Positions 34,776 through 42,839 of a stretch of 64,000 bases of DNA are shown piece by piece (within the stretch, counting starts at the first letter, position 1; each line of letters opens with the position of its first letter). Position numbers and translations under genes: made by a program. Below the pieces are notes generated by a model, which searched no databases, was not told where the DNA came from, and saw only the letters and a list, made by a program, of their open reading frames with translations. Source of the DNA: Paenibacillus sp. W2I17 (lineage in GTDB: Bacteria > Bacillota > Bacilli > Paenibacillales > Paenibacillaceae); assembly GCF_030815985.1 (NCBI RefSeq), contig NZ_JAUSXM010000001.1, forward strand, positions 4,898,001 to 4,962,000, in the 5' to 3' direction.

Positions 34776-36176
34776 ATGAGGCAAGTGGTTCAACTGCCGT
34801 TAAGTCACGAAGAGGTATTTCAGGGTGAAACGGAACAACAGATTCCATATCATCGAATGTATGGGAAACAATATTGTGTGCCTGCATTGACGGTCTATTC
34901 TCCCTCGGAGGTACAGGAGCTGCGTATTGCAGCCGAGGCGGTAGACGGCATTTACTGTAAAGTAATGCGATTTATCCAGCAATATATGCCGGACTCTTTT
35001 TTGGAGCATCAGTTGGGTATCCATCCCGGGCTTATTCCGACGGCACGTATGGAGATGGTGACTGGAGGCATTACCCGTCAGGATTGGATTATCGGAGAAG
35101 CTGGGCCCAAGTGTATTGAAAATAATACGGACACTCCTACGGGTATACCGGAGGCTGCTGCATTGGAAGGTATTCTGGTCGATCTTGCTGAGGATGCTAC
35201 GCTAACTGCACCATCTGCCGAGATGGATACACGTATTCGGGAGTGTTTCAGGATATGGCTCGAATTCTATGCAAACCAAGGATTGCAGGTTCCCGTGACG
35301 TTTACTTCTTTTGGCGAACATGTCGAAGATCGAACAAATACGGAATACCTGATGAGACGTTGTCAGGAAGCGGGATACGAAGTTTTCTATGCTCCACTTG
35401 AGGAACTGGAGATTGTTCCAGGGGAGGCGCTTTACCATAAGGGTCGGGAGATTAATCTACTGTATCGCCTTTATCCACTGGAGTATCTGATCGATGATCG
35501 GGATGAGACGACAGGGGTGGACATTGGTGCTGCACTGCTTGAACTTGTACGTGAAGGACGACTGGGCCTGATGAATCCCGTTCAGCATGTACTGATGCAG
35601 AGTAAAGGCTTCATGGCGGCAATCTGGTCGCTCTACGAGCGGAACGAGCAAACCCCGGAATATTGCGGGTTTACCCTCTTTGATGAAGCAGAGATGGACG
35701 TAATTTCCCGATATCTGCTGCCCACCTATTTTTCGGCTGAGCCCTTCGAGCTGAACGGCATACCATATGTAGCCAAAAGCTATTGGGGGCGCGAAGGCAG
35801 AGGAACTCTTTTGCTGGATGGAGGAACGGACAATGCCTTTGGAAAGCAGGATATGGAGCATCCTCTTAACGAGGCGCTGGAATCCAATCTTGCAACTGCG
35901 GCAACAGACGAGGATGAAGAAATTACAGCTTATTACGAAAACCAACCCAAAATCTATCAGCAGCTGGTTCCGATGGAACAGGTCGTGATCGAGACGGAAG
36001 CTGGAGTATACAACGGTTATCTGCTTACAGGAGTGTTTGTTATCGGTGGGCGTTTGGCTGGGATACTACCACGGGTCGGGGAGAAAGTAACCGGAGATAT
36101 GGCCTATTATTGCGCGGCTACGGTTAGTGAACGGATGAATGATGAGGAGGAGAAGGAATGGAAAACTTGGGATTAA
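34776..36176 (+). CDS. Glutathionylspermidine-synthase-like ATP-grasp ligase (YgiC/YjfC family)
   Basis: A 466-residue C-N ligase of the GSP_synth ATP-grasp superfamily. Visible blocks are GEAGPKCIENNTDTPTGIPE, IWSLYERNEQTPEYCG in part, and PYVAKSYWGREGRGTLLLDGG, the Lys/Glu-rich ATP loop; YENQPKIYQQLVP and YNGYLLTGVFVIGGRLAGIL follow near the C-terminus. It lacks the amidase half of true glutathionylspermidine synthase. The start has GGGAGGA. It is coupled to a lipoprotein upstream and a DUF350 membrane protein downstream (19-nt overlap). Likely to join an amine or amino acid to a peptide or small molecule; the substrate is unknown. Confidence 0.85.
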   Translation: MRQVVQLPLSHEEVFQGETEQQIPYHRMYGKQYCVPALTVYSPSEVQELRIAAEAVDGIYCKVMRFIQQYMPDSFLEHQLGIHPGLIPTARMEMVTGGITRQDWIIGEAGPKCIENNTDTPTGIPEAAALEGILVDLAEDATLTAPSAEMDTRIRECFRIWLEFYANQGLQVPVTFTSFGEHVEDRTNTEYLMRRCQEAGYEVFYAPLEELEIVPGEALYHKGREINLLYRLYPLEYLIDDRDETTGVDIGAALLELVREGRLGLMNPVQHVLMQSKGFMAAIWSLYERNEQTPEYCGFTLFDEAEMDVISRYLLPTYFSAEPFELNGIPYVAKSYWGREGRGTLLLDGGTDNAFGKQDMEHPLNEALESNLATAATDEDEEITAYYENQPKIYQQLVPMEQVVIETEAGVYNGYLLTGVFVIGGRLAGILPRVGEKVTGDMAYYCAATVSERMNDEEEKEWKTWD

Positions 36177-36562
36177 ACCTCGTGAATGTGGCGGTGGGTG
36201 TAGGCATTCTGCTGGTGGTATTGGTATGTGGATATTTCGCTTTTAGCAAATTGACCCGGTATAACGATAGTGAGGAAATCGCCAAAGGTAACGAGGCGGC
36301 AGGCATGTACATGGGCAGCAAATTGCTGGGACTGTGTATTATTGTGGGCATGGTATCTTTCTCGACGCATTCGTGGTTGGATATGCTGCTGTGGTCGGCG
36401 TTTGGAATTATTGTGCTGTGCCTGGTCTATATTATATTTGATTTCCTGATTCCAAAAATGCGGGTGTGTGACGAAATTGCACGAGGTAATATGGCGGTAG
36501 CACAGCTGCTGCGTTCGATTATCATCGGCGTTTCCATCGTCATTGGTACGTTTTTGATGTAA
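36158..36562 (+). CDS. DUF350 membrane protein (YjfL-like)
   Basis: A 134-residue inner-membrane protein with four helices arranged as two similar halves, each holding the motif EEIAKGNEAAG / DEIARGNMAVA before a helix, as in DUF350. It overlaps the end of the ATP-grasp gene by 19 nt and has GAGGAGGAGAAGG upstream, so it is translationally coupled. DUF350 proteins recur next to YjfC/YgiC-type ligases and membrane-stress genes, which supports a common membrane-linked function. Confidence 0.88.
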   Translation: MENLGLNLVNVAVGVGILLVVLVCGYFAFSKLTRYNDSEEIAKGNEAAGMYMGSKLLGLCIIVGMVSFSTHSWLDMLLWSAFGIIVLCLVYIIFDFLIPKMRVCDEIARGNMAVAQLLRSIIIGVSIVIGTFLM

Positions 36563-36619
36563 AATAAGACATAGTGTTTTATGGAGTTTACTATCAAACG
36601 GAAGAAGGAGCGCGGCATC

Positions 36620-37567
36620 ATGAGAAGAGTCATCATCGATACAGATACAGCAGGAGACGATACGATTGCGATCCTGACGGCATTGCATCACTTTCAGGTA
36701 GAAGGCATCACCATTACGGGCGGTAACGTACAATTCGACCAAGAGGTTGAAAATGCTCTGTACACAGTACAGGTTGCTGGACATGGCGGCAAGGTGCCTG
36801 TGTATAAAGGTTGCGAGCGTCCGCTAATGGCCTACGGTAAAGCTCAGCACCGCACAGTGGAAGACGTGCATGGCGATGATGGCATGGGCGGCGCGCATTT
36901 CCCGAAGGCGGATCAGCGTCCCGAGAGCGGGCATGCGGTTGATTTTATCATTGAGAAGGTGCATGCACATCCAGGTGAAATTGAACTTCTGGCGATTGCC
37001 CCGCTGACCAATATTGCGATGGCGATCCAGAAAGACCCAACGATTATTCCGGAGATTGCTCACCTGTACATCATGGGCGGAACGAATAATGCACTGGGCA
37101 ATATTACACCGGCGGCGGAGTATAACTTCTACGTGGACCCGGAAGCAGCGAAAATTGTACTGCATGCAGGCATTCCAATCACGATGGTTGGTTGGGAGAT
37201 GTGCACGCAATATTCAGTGATGGACGATGACGATCATGCAGAGATTGCGGCTCTGGGTACATCGGGTGCCGATTTCTTCACTGCAATCAACAAAGTGGTT
37301 ATGCAGTTCAACAAGTCGGTACATAAACTCAATGGCACCACTCATCCTGATACGTTGTTGATGGCTGTAGCGGCGGATGAATCCATCATGACCAAGTCGG
37401 GTCAATATTATGTGGATGTGGAAGCGGCAGGAGAACTGACACGTGGATATAGCGTGGTCGATATCAACGGACGTTTTGGCAAAGAGCCGAATGTACGTGT
37501 CTGTGAAGCCATCGATCAGCCCAAGTTCAAATCCATGCTGCTGGACGTTCTCTCGGCGATCCAATAA
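36620..37567 (+). CDS. Inosine-uridine preferring nucleoside hydrolase family protein
   Basis: A 315-residue IUNH enzyme that hydrolyses the N-glycosidic bond of ribonucleosides with a Ca2+-bound water. The N-terminal Asp cluster reads IIDTDTAGDDTIAIL (family form DTDxGxDD), the LAIAPLTNIAMAI and LYIMGGTNNALGN blocks follow, and the C-terminal NGTTHPDTLLMAVA supplies the late Asp. The start at 36620 follows AGGAGCG. It is 57 nt after the DUF350 gene and may be read from the same transcript, but a link to that system is not evident. Confidence 0.9.
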   Translation: MRRVIIDTDTAGDDTIAILTALHHFQVEGITITGGNVQFDQEVENALYTVQVAGHGGKVPVYKGCERPLMAYGKAQHRTVEDVHGDDGMGGAHFPKADQRPESGHAVDFIIEKVHAHPGEIELLAIAPLTNIAMAIQKDPTIIPEIAHLYIMGGTNNALGNITPAAEYNFYVDPEAAKIVLHAGIPITMVGWEMCTQYSVMDDDDHAEIAALGTSGADFFTAINKVVMQFNKSVHKLNGTTHPDTLLMAVAADESIMTKSGQYYVDVEAAGELTRGYSVVDINGRFGKEPNVRVCEAIDQPKFKSMLLDVLSAIQ

Positions 37568-37597
37568 ACGCAGGAATTTAACTACAGGAAAAAGAAG

Positions 37598-37628
37598 AAA
37601 ATCCGTGCCTATCCCAGGTACGGATTTT
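37598..37628 (+). terminator. Terminator after the nucleoside hydrolase
   Basis: AAATCCGTGCCT pairs with AGGTACGGATTT around ATCCC, followed by T. It is A/T-flanked on both sides and so can serve the convergent gene too. Confidence 0.85.
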
Positions 37629-37645
37629 TTTATGCCCATTTTAAT

Positions 37646-38173
37646 CTAATCTTGCTGCAACAAAAACGAGCGAATGCCTGTCGTGACCAGATCATGGTCT
37701 TCCTCATCAGGCAGACCTGATACCGTAATGGTGCCGACCTGTCCCTCATTTTTCAGAATCAGCGGGAAAGCCCCTCCAGCCAGGACATAATCCGATGCAG
37801 GCAGATTGAAGTCTTGCTCAAGTGTCTGATTTTCGCTTCTCAACCGCAGAGCTGTATGCCAAGAGCTGGAAGAGAAATGATTCACCACGTTGTTCTTGCG
37901 TCGAATCCAGTCTTCGTTGTCGGGATGAGTGCCTTCCATCGCATGCAAAAAGAGGCGATGCCCCTCCAGGGTGATGTCGATGGTCACGGCTTGGGAGCGA
38001 CGCTTCGCTTCTTCGACCAGATGCAGGCCAAGTTGGAGTGCTGTTTCAGAATCAAATGTGTCAAATACCAAGTCCGTTTCTTCCTGTTGCATTTCCTTTA
38101 ATTTCTCTGTCATGGTCAGATTCAAATTACAGGCATCCCCTTTACGTATATGATTGATGTCTACATTCGACAT
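37646..38173 (-). CDS. UPF0303 / HbpS-like (DUF336) protein
   Basis: A protein of 155-175 residues. DTFDSETALQLGLHLVEEAKRRSQ, seen in parts, then VTIDITLEGHRLFLHAMEG and the C-terminal DYVLAGGAFPLILKN / VGTITVSGLPDEEDH are typical of UPF0303, related to heme-degrading HbpS/GlcG domains. Function unsettled. The start is unclear: ATG 38173 has AGAAGGGA 13 nt upstream, TTG 38125 has AAAGGGG 11 nt upstream, and ATG 38113 starts at the conserved region. It is a single gene. Confidence 0.8.
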   Translation of the reverse strand: MSNVDINHIRKGDACNLNLTMTEKLKEMQQEETDLVFDTFDSETALQLGLHLVEEAKRRSQAVTIDITLEGHRLFLHAMEGTHPDNEDWIRRKNNVVNHFSSSSWHTALRLRSENQTLEQDFNLPASDYVLAGGAFPLILKNEGQVGTITVSGLPDEEDHDLVTTGIRSFLLQQD

Positions 38174-38351
38174 GGATTGGTGTAGTCCCTTCTGGATGCA
38201 GTCTGAACGATGTTAGTGGACGTTATTTGCGTGGTTAAAGACCGTTCATTTGGAGACCGTACATCGGCTGTGTTAAAGTGAAGGGAACCTAATATACATA
38301 ACTCTTAAAGTTAAAATAAGTTATTGCTACGTAGGCAGGAGGAGAAGCACG

Positions 38352-38843
38352 ATGCTGTTTTATTTTGTAGCACTGCTGGTGACTTTGGTGGACCAGGGAA
38401 CCAAGATTGCAGTGAGGATGTATATGGAAGTTGGCGACGTCATGAGACTGGGTGACTCGGGCATGCAGTTACAGCATTACGAGAACAGTGGAATGGCGGG
38501 CAGCATGTTTCAGGGAAATGCGCGTCTGTTCGGTGTGATTGCTGTTCTGTTCATAGCAGGTATGTTGTATTATCGGAGTAAAGGTGAGATTCGCGGTTTC
38601 TGGATGCAAGCTGGCGCGGGTTTTATGGTCGGTGGGGCTTTAGGTAATGCGATCGATCGATTTATCTATGCCCGGGTAACGGATTTCCTCGTGTTTCCGT
38701 CAGGACGCGGGATTTTGAATCTCGCTGATGTCGCAATTAACATCGGTGTGGTCATGATCATCATCGGCATGTTGATTCGTGCATATCAGAGTTATCGAGC
38801 CAAGCGTTTACGCAATGCACTGCCGAAGGTTGAGCGTTCGTAA
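38352..38843 (+). CDS. lspA: Signal peptidase II (prolipoprotein signal peptidase)
   Basis: A 163-residue, four-helix membrane aspartyl protease that removes signal peptides from lipidated prolipoproteins. The conserved LspA motifs are all seen: VDQGTKIAV, ENSGMAGSMF, GGALGNAIDRF with the first catalytic Asp, VTDFL, and LNLADVAINIG with the second. GGAGGAG precedes the ATG. It is not in the usual ileS-lspA-rluD setting, so it may be a second copy. The window encodes many lipoproteins that would need it. Confidence 0.92.
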   Translation: MLFYFVALLVTLVDQGTKIAVRMYMEVGDVMRLGDSGMQLQHYENSGMAGSMFQGNARLFGVIAVLFIAGMLYYRSKGEIRGFWMQAGAGFMVGGALGNAIDRFIYARVTDFLVFPSGRGILNLADVAINIGVVMIIIGMLIRAYQSYRAKRLRNALPKVERS

Positions 38844-38893
38844 TAGGTTGGTTAAAAGCGTTACAGTGGCTGAATATAAGCATATTAAATGAG

Positions 38894-38924
38894 GGACATT
38901 GGATATCATCCAGTGTCCTTTTTG
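38894..38924 (+). terminator. Terminator of lspA
   Basis: GGACATTGGAT (38894-38904) and ATCCAGTGTCC (38908-38918) with a T-run. Confidence 0.88.
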
Positions 38925-39061
38925 TTATGCCCAATTCGGGTCATGGGAAGAACTGCCGTGATTCATTTTTACCGAAACCGTTTTAGAAATAATAAAGACC
39001 TATATCATCCATTCAGATTGAAGTCGGTTTGGAAGGATTAACCAAATGGTTATTTCACCAT

Positions 39062-39090
39062 TTGAATGGGTAAATCTTTACGTATATAAA
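39062..39090 (+). promoter_or_regulatory. Promoter driving structured leader copy A
   Basis: TTGAAT, 17 bp, TATAAA. The predicted start is within a few bases of the first paired strand of the leader (39102). Confidence 0.65.
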
Positions 39091-39101
39091 GTGAAACTAA
39101 G

Positions 39102-39285
39102 ATATACACGAACACGGAGAGTGCAGAACCAATCTGAAGAAGCGCAGCTAAAAGCTTTCTGAAAGAAAGCTGCTTCGAAAGCATACGCTAAAACCGGATT
39201 TTCCCTTTGAGGAAGGGAATCAAAAAAATCTGGGGATAACAACGATCGGAAGATGGTACTGCAATCGGAGTGACACTGTGTAAAT
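39102..39285 (+). ncRNA. Structured leader RNA element, copy A
   Basis: A non-coding element of about 184 nt. Closing stem 39102-39109 with 39278-39285; second stem GCAGAACCAATCT (39123-39135) with 39251-39262; hairpin AGCTTTCT/AGAAAGCT; a long stem-loop built on CCGGATT/AATCTGG with inner TTCCCTT/AAGGGAA. The shared tail AATCTGGGGATAAC follows. It ends 38 nt before the sugar-binding-protein gene, on the same strand. Homologous to 42526-42715 and 51619-51808. No reading frame is kept between copies. Confidence 0.7.
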
Positions 39286-39323
39286 CACATTAGTTCAATT
39301 TATTAAGCTGAGGGAGGTACAAC

Positions 39324-40562
39324 ATGAGAACAACGCTTACCAAGGCTCTCGGGACAATGTTGCTGTGTGGAATGATGGCTGTACTTTTATCTTCCTGTAC
39401 CAGTGGAGATAGCGCGAATGGCAAAGTGCAGATTGAATTTTTCCAGAACAAGCCTGAAGCCAAAACAACCTTTGATGAATTGATCAAGACGTTCAACGCG
39501 GAGCATGACGATATCCAAGTGACACAGGTGAATCCGCCAGATGCGGAGACAGTACTGAAGACGCGTGTCGTCAAAAATGATATACCGGATATTATGGCCA
39601 TGGGTGCAACCGACACCTATTCCATTCTGGCTCAGAGTGATATTTTCACCGATCTGACGGACAGCTCATTACTCCAGACGATTGATCCGAACTACATACA
39701 AATGCTGAATGATCTCACAGGCATGGACGAAGTGACTGGTATTCCTTACGCGACTAATGCAAACGGCATCATGTACAACAAAACGCTGTTTAAGGAAATG
39801 GGATTGGACGTGCCCAAGACGTGGGATGAACTCATTGCAACCGCCCAAAAGATTAAGGATGCAGGTGAGATTCCATTTTACTTCACATACAAGGATGACT
39901 GGCAGACGAGCCTGCCGTTCAATGCACTAGCCTCCAATCTGGTTGGTATTGATTTCTACCAAGAGCGACGCGATAACAAAGTGACGTTCAAGGAGAAGTA
40001 CCGCGAGGTAGCTGAGAAGCAGCTGGAACTCATGAAATACGGTCACGGCGATAACTTTGGTAAAGCTTATTCGGACGGTAACCGTGCCTTTGCTAACGGT
40101 GAAGCTTTCATGTACATCCAGGGAACCTGGGCCATCTCGGAGATTCGCAAAGCGAACCCGAATGTTGACATTGGTTTCTTCCCATTCCCAACAGGCAACG
40201 ATGCAAGCGAGATCAAGCTGGTGAACGGGATTGACTCCCTGTTTACCATTGCGGAGGACACGCCTAATCGCGAGCAGGCGGAGACGTTTATTGCGTTTCT
40301 ATTAGAGCCTGAAAATATCGGAAGATACATTGACGAACAAACGCTGTTCTCTGCGGTAGAAGGCGTGAAGCAGGATGATCCTGCCGTACAGGAATTGATG
40401 CCTTATATCGAGCAGGGTAAAGTTATTGACTTTCCCGATCACTATATTCCGGCTGCGGTGCAGCTGAATTCCATCGTACAGTCCTTTTTGCAGAACCAAA
40501 ACATCGACAACTATCTAGATACACTCGACAAAGAATGGGACAAGGTTGCCAATCGGCGCTAA
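39324..40562 (+). CDS. Sugar ABC transporter solute-binding lipoprotein 1
   Basis: A 412-residue family-1 binding protein with a lipoprotein signal ending in LLSSCTSGD. Typical blocks: IEFFQNKPEAKTTFDELI, GIPYATNANGIMYNK, FMYIQGTWAISEI and DIGFFPFPTG. The start follows GAGGGAGG. It lies behind structured leader copy A, and with the two permeases that follow it forms an importer that lacks its own ATPase. The substrate is unknown; the nearby sensor kinase and second ABC system suggest oligosaccharides. Confidence 0.9.
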   Translation: MRTTLTKALGTMLLCGMMAVLLSSCTSGDSANGKVQIEFFQNKPEAKTTFDELIKTFNAEHDDIQVTQVNPPDAETVLKTRVVKNDIPDIMAMGATDTYSILAQSDIFTDLTDSSLLQTIDPNYIQMLNDLTGMDEVTGIPYATNANGIMYNKTLFKEMGLDVPKTWDELIATAQKIKDAGEIPFYFTYKDDWQTSLPFNALASNLVGIDFYQERRDNKVTFKEKYREVAEKQLELMKYGHGDNFGKAYSDGNRAFANGEAFMYIQGTWAISEIRKANPNVDIGFFPFPTGNDASEIKLVNGIDSLFTIAEDTPNREQAETFIAFLLEPENIGRYIDEQTLFSAVEGVKQDDPAVQELMPYIEQGKVIDFPDHYIPAAVQLNSIVQSFLQNQNIDNYLDTLDKEWDKVANRR

Positions 40563-40586
40563 GCCTTGTCTGAAGGAGGATGGAGT

Positions 40587-41453
40587 ATGAACAAGCGTAT
40601 CGCACCTTATTACTGGATGACGGTTCCGGCGGTTGTATTGTTCTTTGTATTTATGACACTGCCGGCCCTCCAGGGCATCTATTATTCATTTACGAATTAT
40701 AACGGATTCGGGAAAGAGTATGATTTTGTTGGTTTCAAAAACTATTTCAACTTGTTCCAGGATGACAATGTAGGTAATGCCTACTGGTTTACGTTCAAAT
40801 TTGCGATCGTGGTGACGATCCTGACCAATATCCTGAGCTTACTCATTGCACTCGGGCTGAATGCCAAGATCAAGTTCCGTAACTTTTTCCGCGGTATCTA
40901 TTTCCTGCCCAATATTCTGAGTGTGCTGATCGTAGGTTACATATTTAACTACCTGTTCTCCAACGTATTCCCGACCTGGGGACAAAATCTGGGCATCAAT
41001 GCGCTATCCACCAACATTCTCGGCAGCGAGAGTCTGGCTTGGATCGGTATCGTCATTGTTGCAGTATGGCAATCCGTGGCCCTGAATACGATTCTGTATT
41101 TGGCTGGTCTGCAAACGATACCAACGACACTGTACGAGGCATCCAACCTAGACGGTGCAGGCAAATGGCGTGAATTCTGGAGCATTACATTCCCACTTAT
41201 TGCCCCCTTCTTCACCATTAATATGGTGCTGGCGATGAAAAACTCGCTCATGGTCTTCGATCAAATCGTAGCCTTGACCAACGGTGGTCCCGGACGGGCG
41301 ACGCAGTCCATCTCTCATCTGATCTACACCGGTGGATTTGAAGGCGGCGAATATGCATATCAATCTGCGAACTCGGTTATTTACTTCATCGTTATTGCGG
41401 TGATTTCAATTCTACAAATCCGGTTCCTGCAAAGAAGGGAGATGGATCTGTAA
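40587..41453 (+). CDS. Sugar ABC transporter permease 1a (MalF type)
   Basis: A 288-residue permease with six helices; the EAA loop (YEASNLDGAGKWREFWSITFP in outline) lies near residue 187. I chose the ATG at 40587, 8 nt after AAGGAGGA, not the TTG at 40566. Its stop overlaps the next start (TAATG). Confidence 0.9.
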   Translation: MNKRIAPYYWMTVPAVVLFFVFMTLPALQGIYYSFTNYNGFGKEYDFVGFKNYFNLFQDDNVGNAYWFTFKFAIVVTILTNILSLLIALGLNAKIKFRNFFRGIYFLPNILSVLIVGYIFNYLFSNVFPTWGQNLGINALSTNILGSESLAWIGIVIVAVWQSVALNTILYLAGLQTIPTTLYEASNLDGAGKWREFWSITFPLIAPFFTINMVLAMKNSLMVFDQIVALTNGGPGRATQSISHLIYTGGFEGGEYAYQSANSVIYFIVIAVISILQIRFLQRREMDL

Positions 41454-42280
41454 TGAGAAGCCGTACACGAATCAATTGGCTCGTTATGCTGCTCGTTGTG
41501 CTGGGTACCCTGTTTATCCTGTTCCCATTGTATATGACCGTTACGATTGCTTTGAAAAATCCGGAACAGATGGCCCAATCGGTCTTTGCCATTCCGACAA
41601 CGCTTCACTGGGAGAATTTCGCGAGGGCCATCGACATGACAAACTTCTTCCAATCGTTCCGTAACAGTGCGATCGTTACCGCATCCACCGTGCTTTTGAC
41701 GTTGCTCAGTAACTCGATGGTGGCCTATGCGATTGCGCGGAATATGGAGAAACGCAAGTTTTTCAAAGGACTGTATTATTACTTCGTCAGCGCGATGTTC
41801 ATTCCGTTCCCAATCATCATGCTGCCGATTGTTAAACTGACCGCATCGCTGGAGATGACAAATCTGGTAGGTCTGATCCTGCTTCACACGGTTTATGGCC
41901 TGGCATTTAACGTATTTGTGTACGTTGGATATATCCGGTCCATTCCGGTAGCGCTGGAGGAAGCGGCGTTTGTGGATGGGGCAACAACCTGGGGCACATT
42001 CTGGAAAATTATTTTCCCGCTCATGGCACCCATCAGTGCCACAGTTGGTATTCTGACTTGCCTGTCGACGTACAACGACTTCTTGCTGCCACTCATTATT
42101 ATCAGTGATCCGGGACAATACACGCTGCCGCTGGTACAGTATGTATTCCAAGGACAGTTTAATACCGAGTTTAACCTTGCGTTTGCATCCTACTTGCTCG
42201 CGTTGCTGCCGATGATTATCATCTACCTGTTTGCGCAGAAATGGATTATCAACGGGGTTACCCAAGGGTCTGTGAAATAA
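41453..42280 (+). CDS. Sugar ABC transporter permease 1b (MalG type)
   Basis: A 275-residue permease, translationally coupled to permease 1a by a 1-base overlap. Six helices; the docking loop is EEAAFVDGATTWGTFWKIIFP in outline; the tail ends in GVTQGSVK. Closes the operon ahead of an exceptionally long terminator. Confidence 0.9.
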   Translation: MRSRTRINWLVMLLVVLGTLFILFPLYMTVTIALKNPEQMAQSVFAIPTTLHWENFARAIDMTNFFQSFRNSAIVTASTVLLTLLSNSMVAYAIARNMEKRKFFKGLYYYFVSAMFIPFPIIMLPIVKLTASLEMTNLVGLILLHTVYGLAFNVFVYVGYIRSIPVALEEAAFVDGATTWGTFWKIIFPLMAPISATVGILTCLSTYNDFLLPLIIISDPGQYTLPLVQYVFQGQFNTEFNLAFASYLLALLPMIIIYLFAQKWIINGVTQGSVK

Positions 42281-42315
42281 CTGAAGATGTGTCACAGAAA
42301 AGGATATGTGTGAAG

Positions 42316-42373
42316 GGATCAAAACAAAGAGAGGTGGACTTTAAAAGTCCCCTCTCTTTGTTTTGATCCTTTT
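42316..42373. terminator. Very long, perfect terminator hairpin
   Basis: Outer arms of 19 bp (42316-42334 with 42351-42369) and inner arms of 7 bp (42336-42342 with 42344-42350), interrupted only by one bulged T. T-run on the + side and A-run on the other, so it could work both ways. It isolates the upstream ABC operon from the leader/kinase unit. Confidence 0.92.
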
Positions 42374-42483
42374 CATTTAACGTTTGGGAACTCTTCGGAG
42401 GATTGATTAACCTGTAAATTTATGCTATTTTTTAGTCGTTAGTTTAATCGGTAAACAAAGACGAGAAGAGAAGAAGATTAAGG

Positions 42484-42512
42484 TTCAATTTTGCAAGCGC
42501 TTTAACTATATA
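42484..42512 (+). promoter_or_regulatory. Promoter driving structured leader copy B
   Basis: TTCAAT, 17 bp, TATATA, 14-16 bp before the first paired strand of the leader, like copy A. The spacer holds a cre-like site. Confidence 0.6.
42491..42505 (+). promoter_or_regulatory. cre-like site in the promoter spacer
   Basis: TTGCAAGCGCTTTAA fits WTGNAANCGNWNNCW except at position 14 (A for C). CcpA binding here would block the promoter of the two-component system. Confidence 0.55.
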
Positions 42513-42525
42513 AATTGAACTAAAC

Positions 42526-42715
42526 ATTTGCACGAGAACGGAGAGGGCAGAAATAACCTGAAAAAGCGGAGCTAAAAGCTTTCTGAAAGAAAGCTGCATC
42601 GGAAGCATATGCTTCGCCTTTATCCCCGGATTTTCCCCTTTAAAAAGGGAATCAAAAAATCTGGGGATAACAGCGATTGGAAGGTTATTCTGTCATCGTA
42701 GTGGCTAGTGTAAAT
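42526..42715 (+). ncRNA. Structured leader RNA element, copy B
   Basis: Homologue of copy A. Closing stem ATTTGCAC (42526-42533) with GTGTAAAT (42708-42715); second stem 42547-42559 with 42682-42694, where AATAACCT/AGGTTATT replaces the CCAATCT/AGATGG of copy A; hairpin AGCTTTCT-GAA-AGAAAGCT; palindromic GAAGCATATGCTTC; CCCCGGATT with AATCTGGGG around a CCC/GGG inner stem; then GATAACAGCGAT. It lies about 125 nt before the sensor kinase start. Confidence 0.7.
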
Positions 42716-42839
42716 ATTCTTTCGTTCATTTTATATAGGGGAACTGAATACGTAGATAAATCCGGCATCGTTTGTACCCAGTCTTCAAGAGCACGGGCGT
42801 AAGGTGGTGGATTCTTTTACATGCCAAAAAGAGAGGAGA

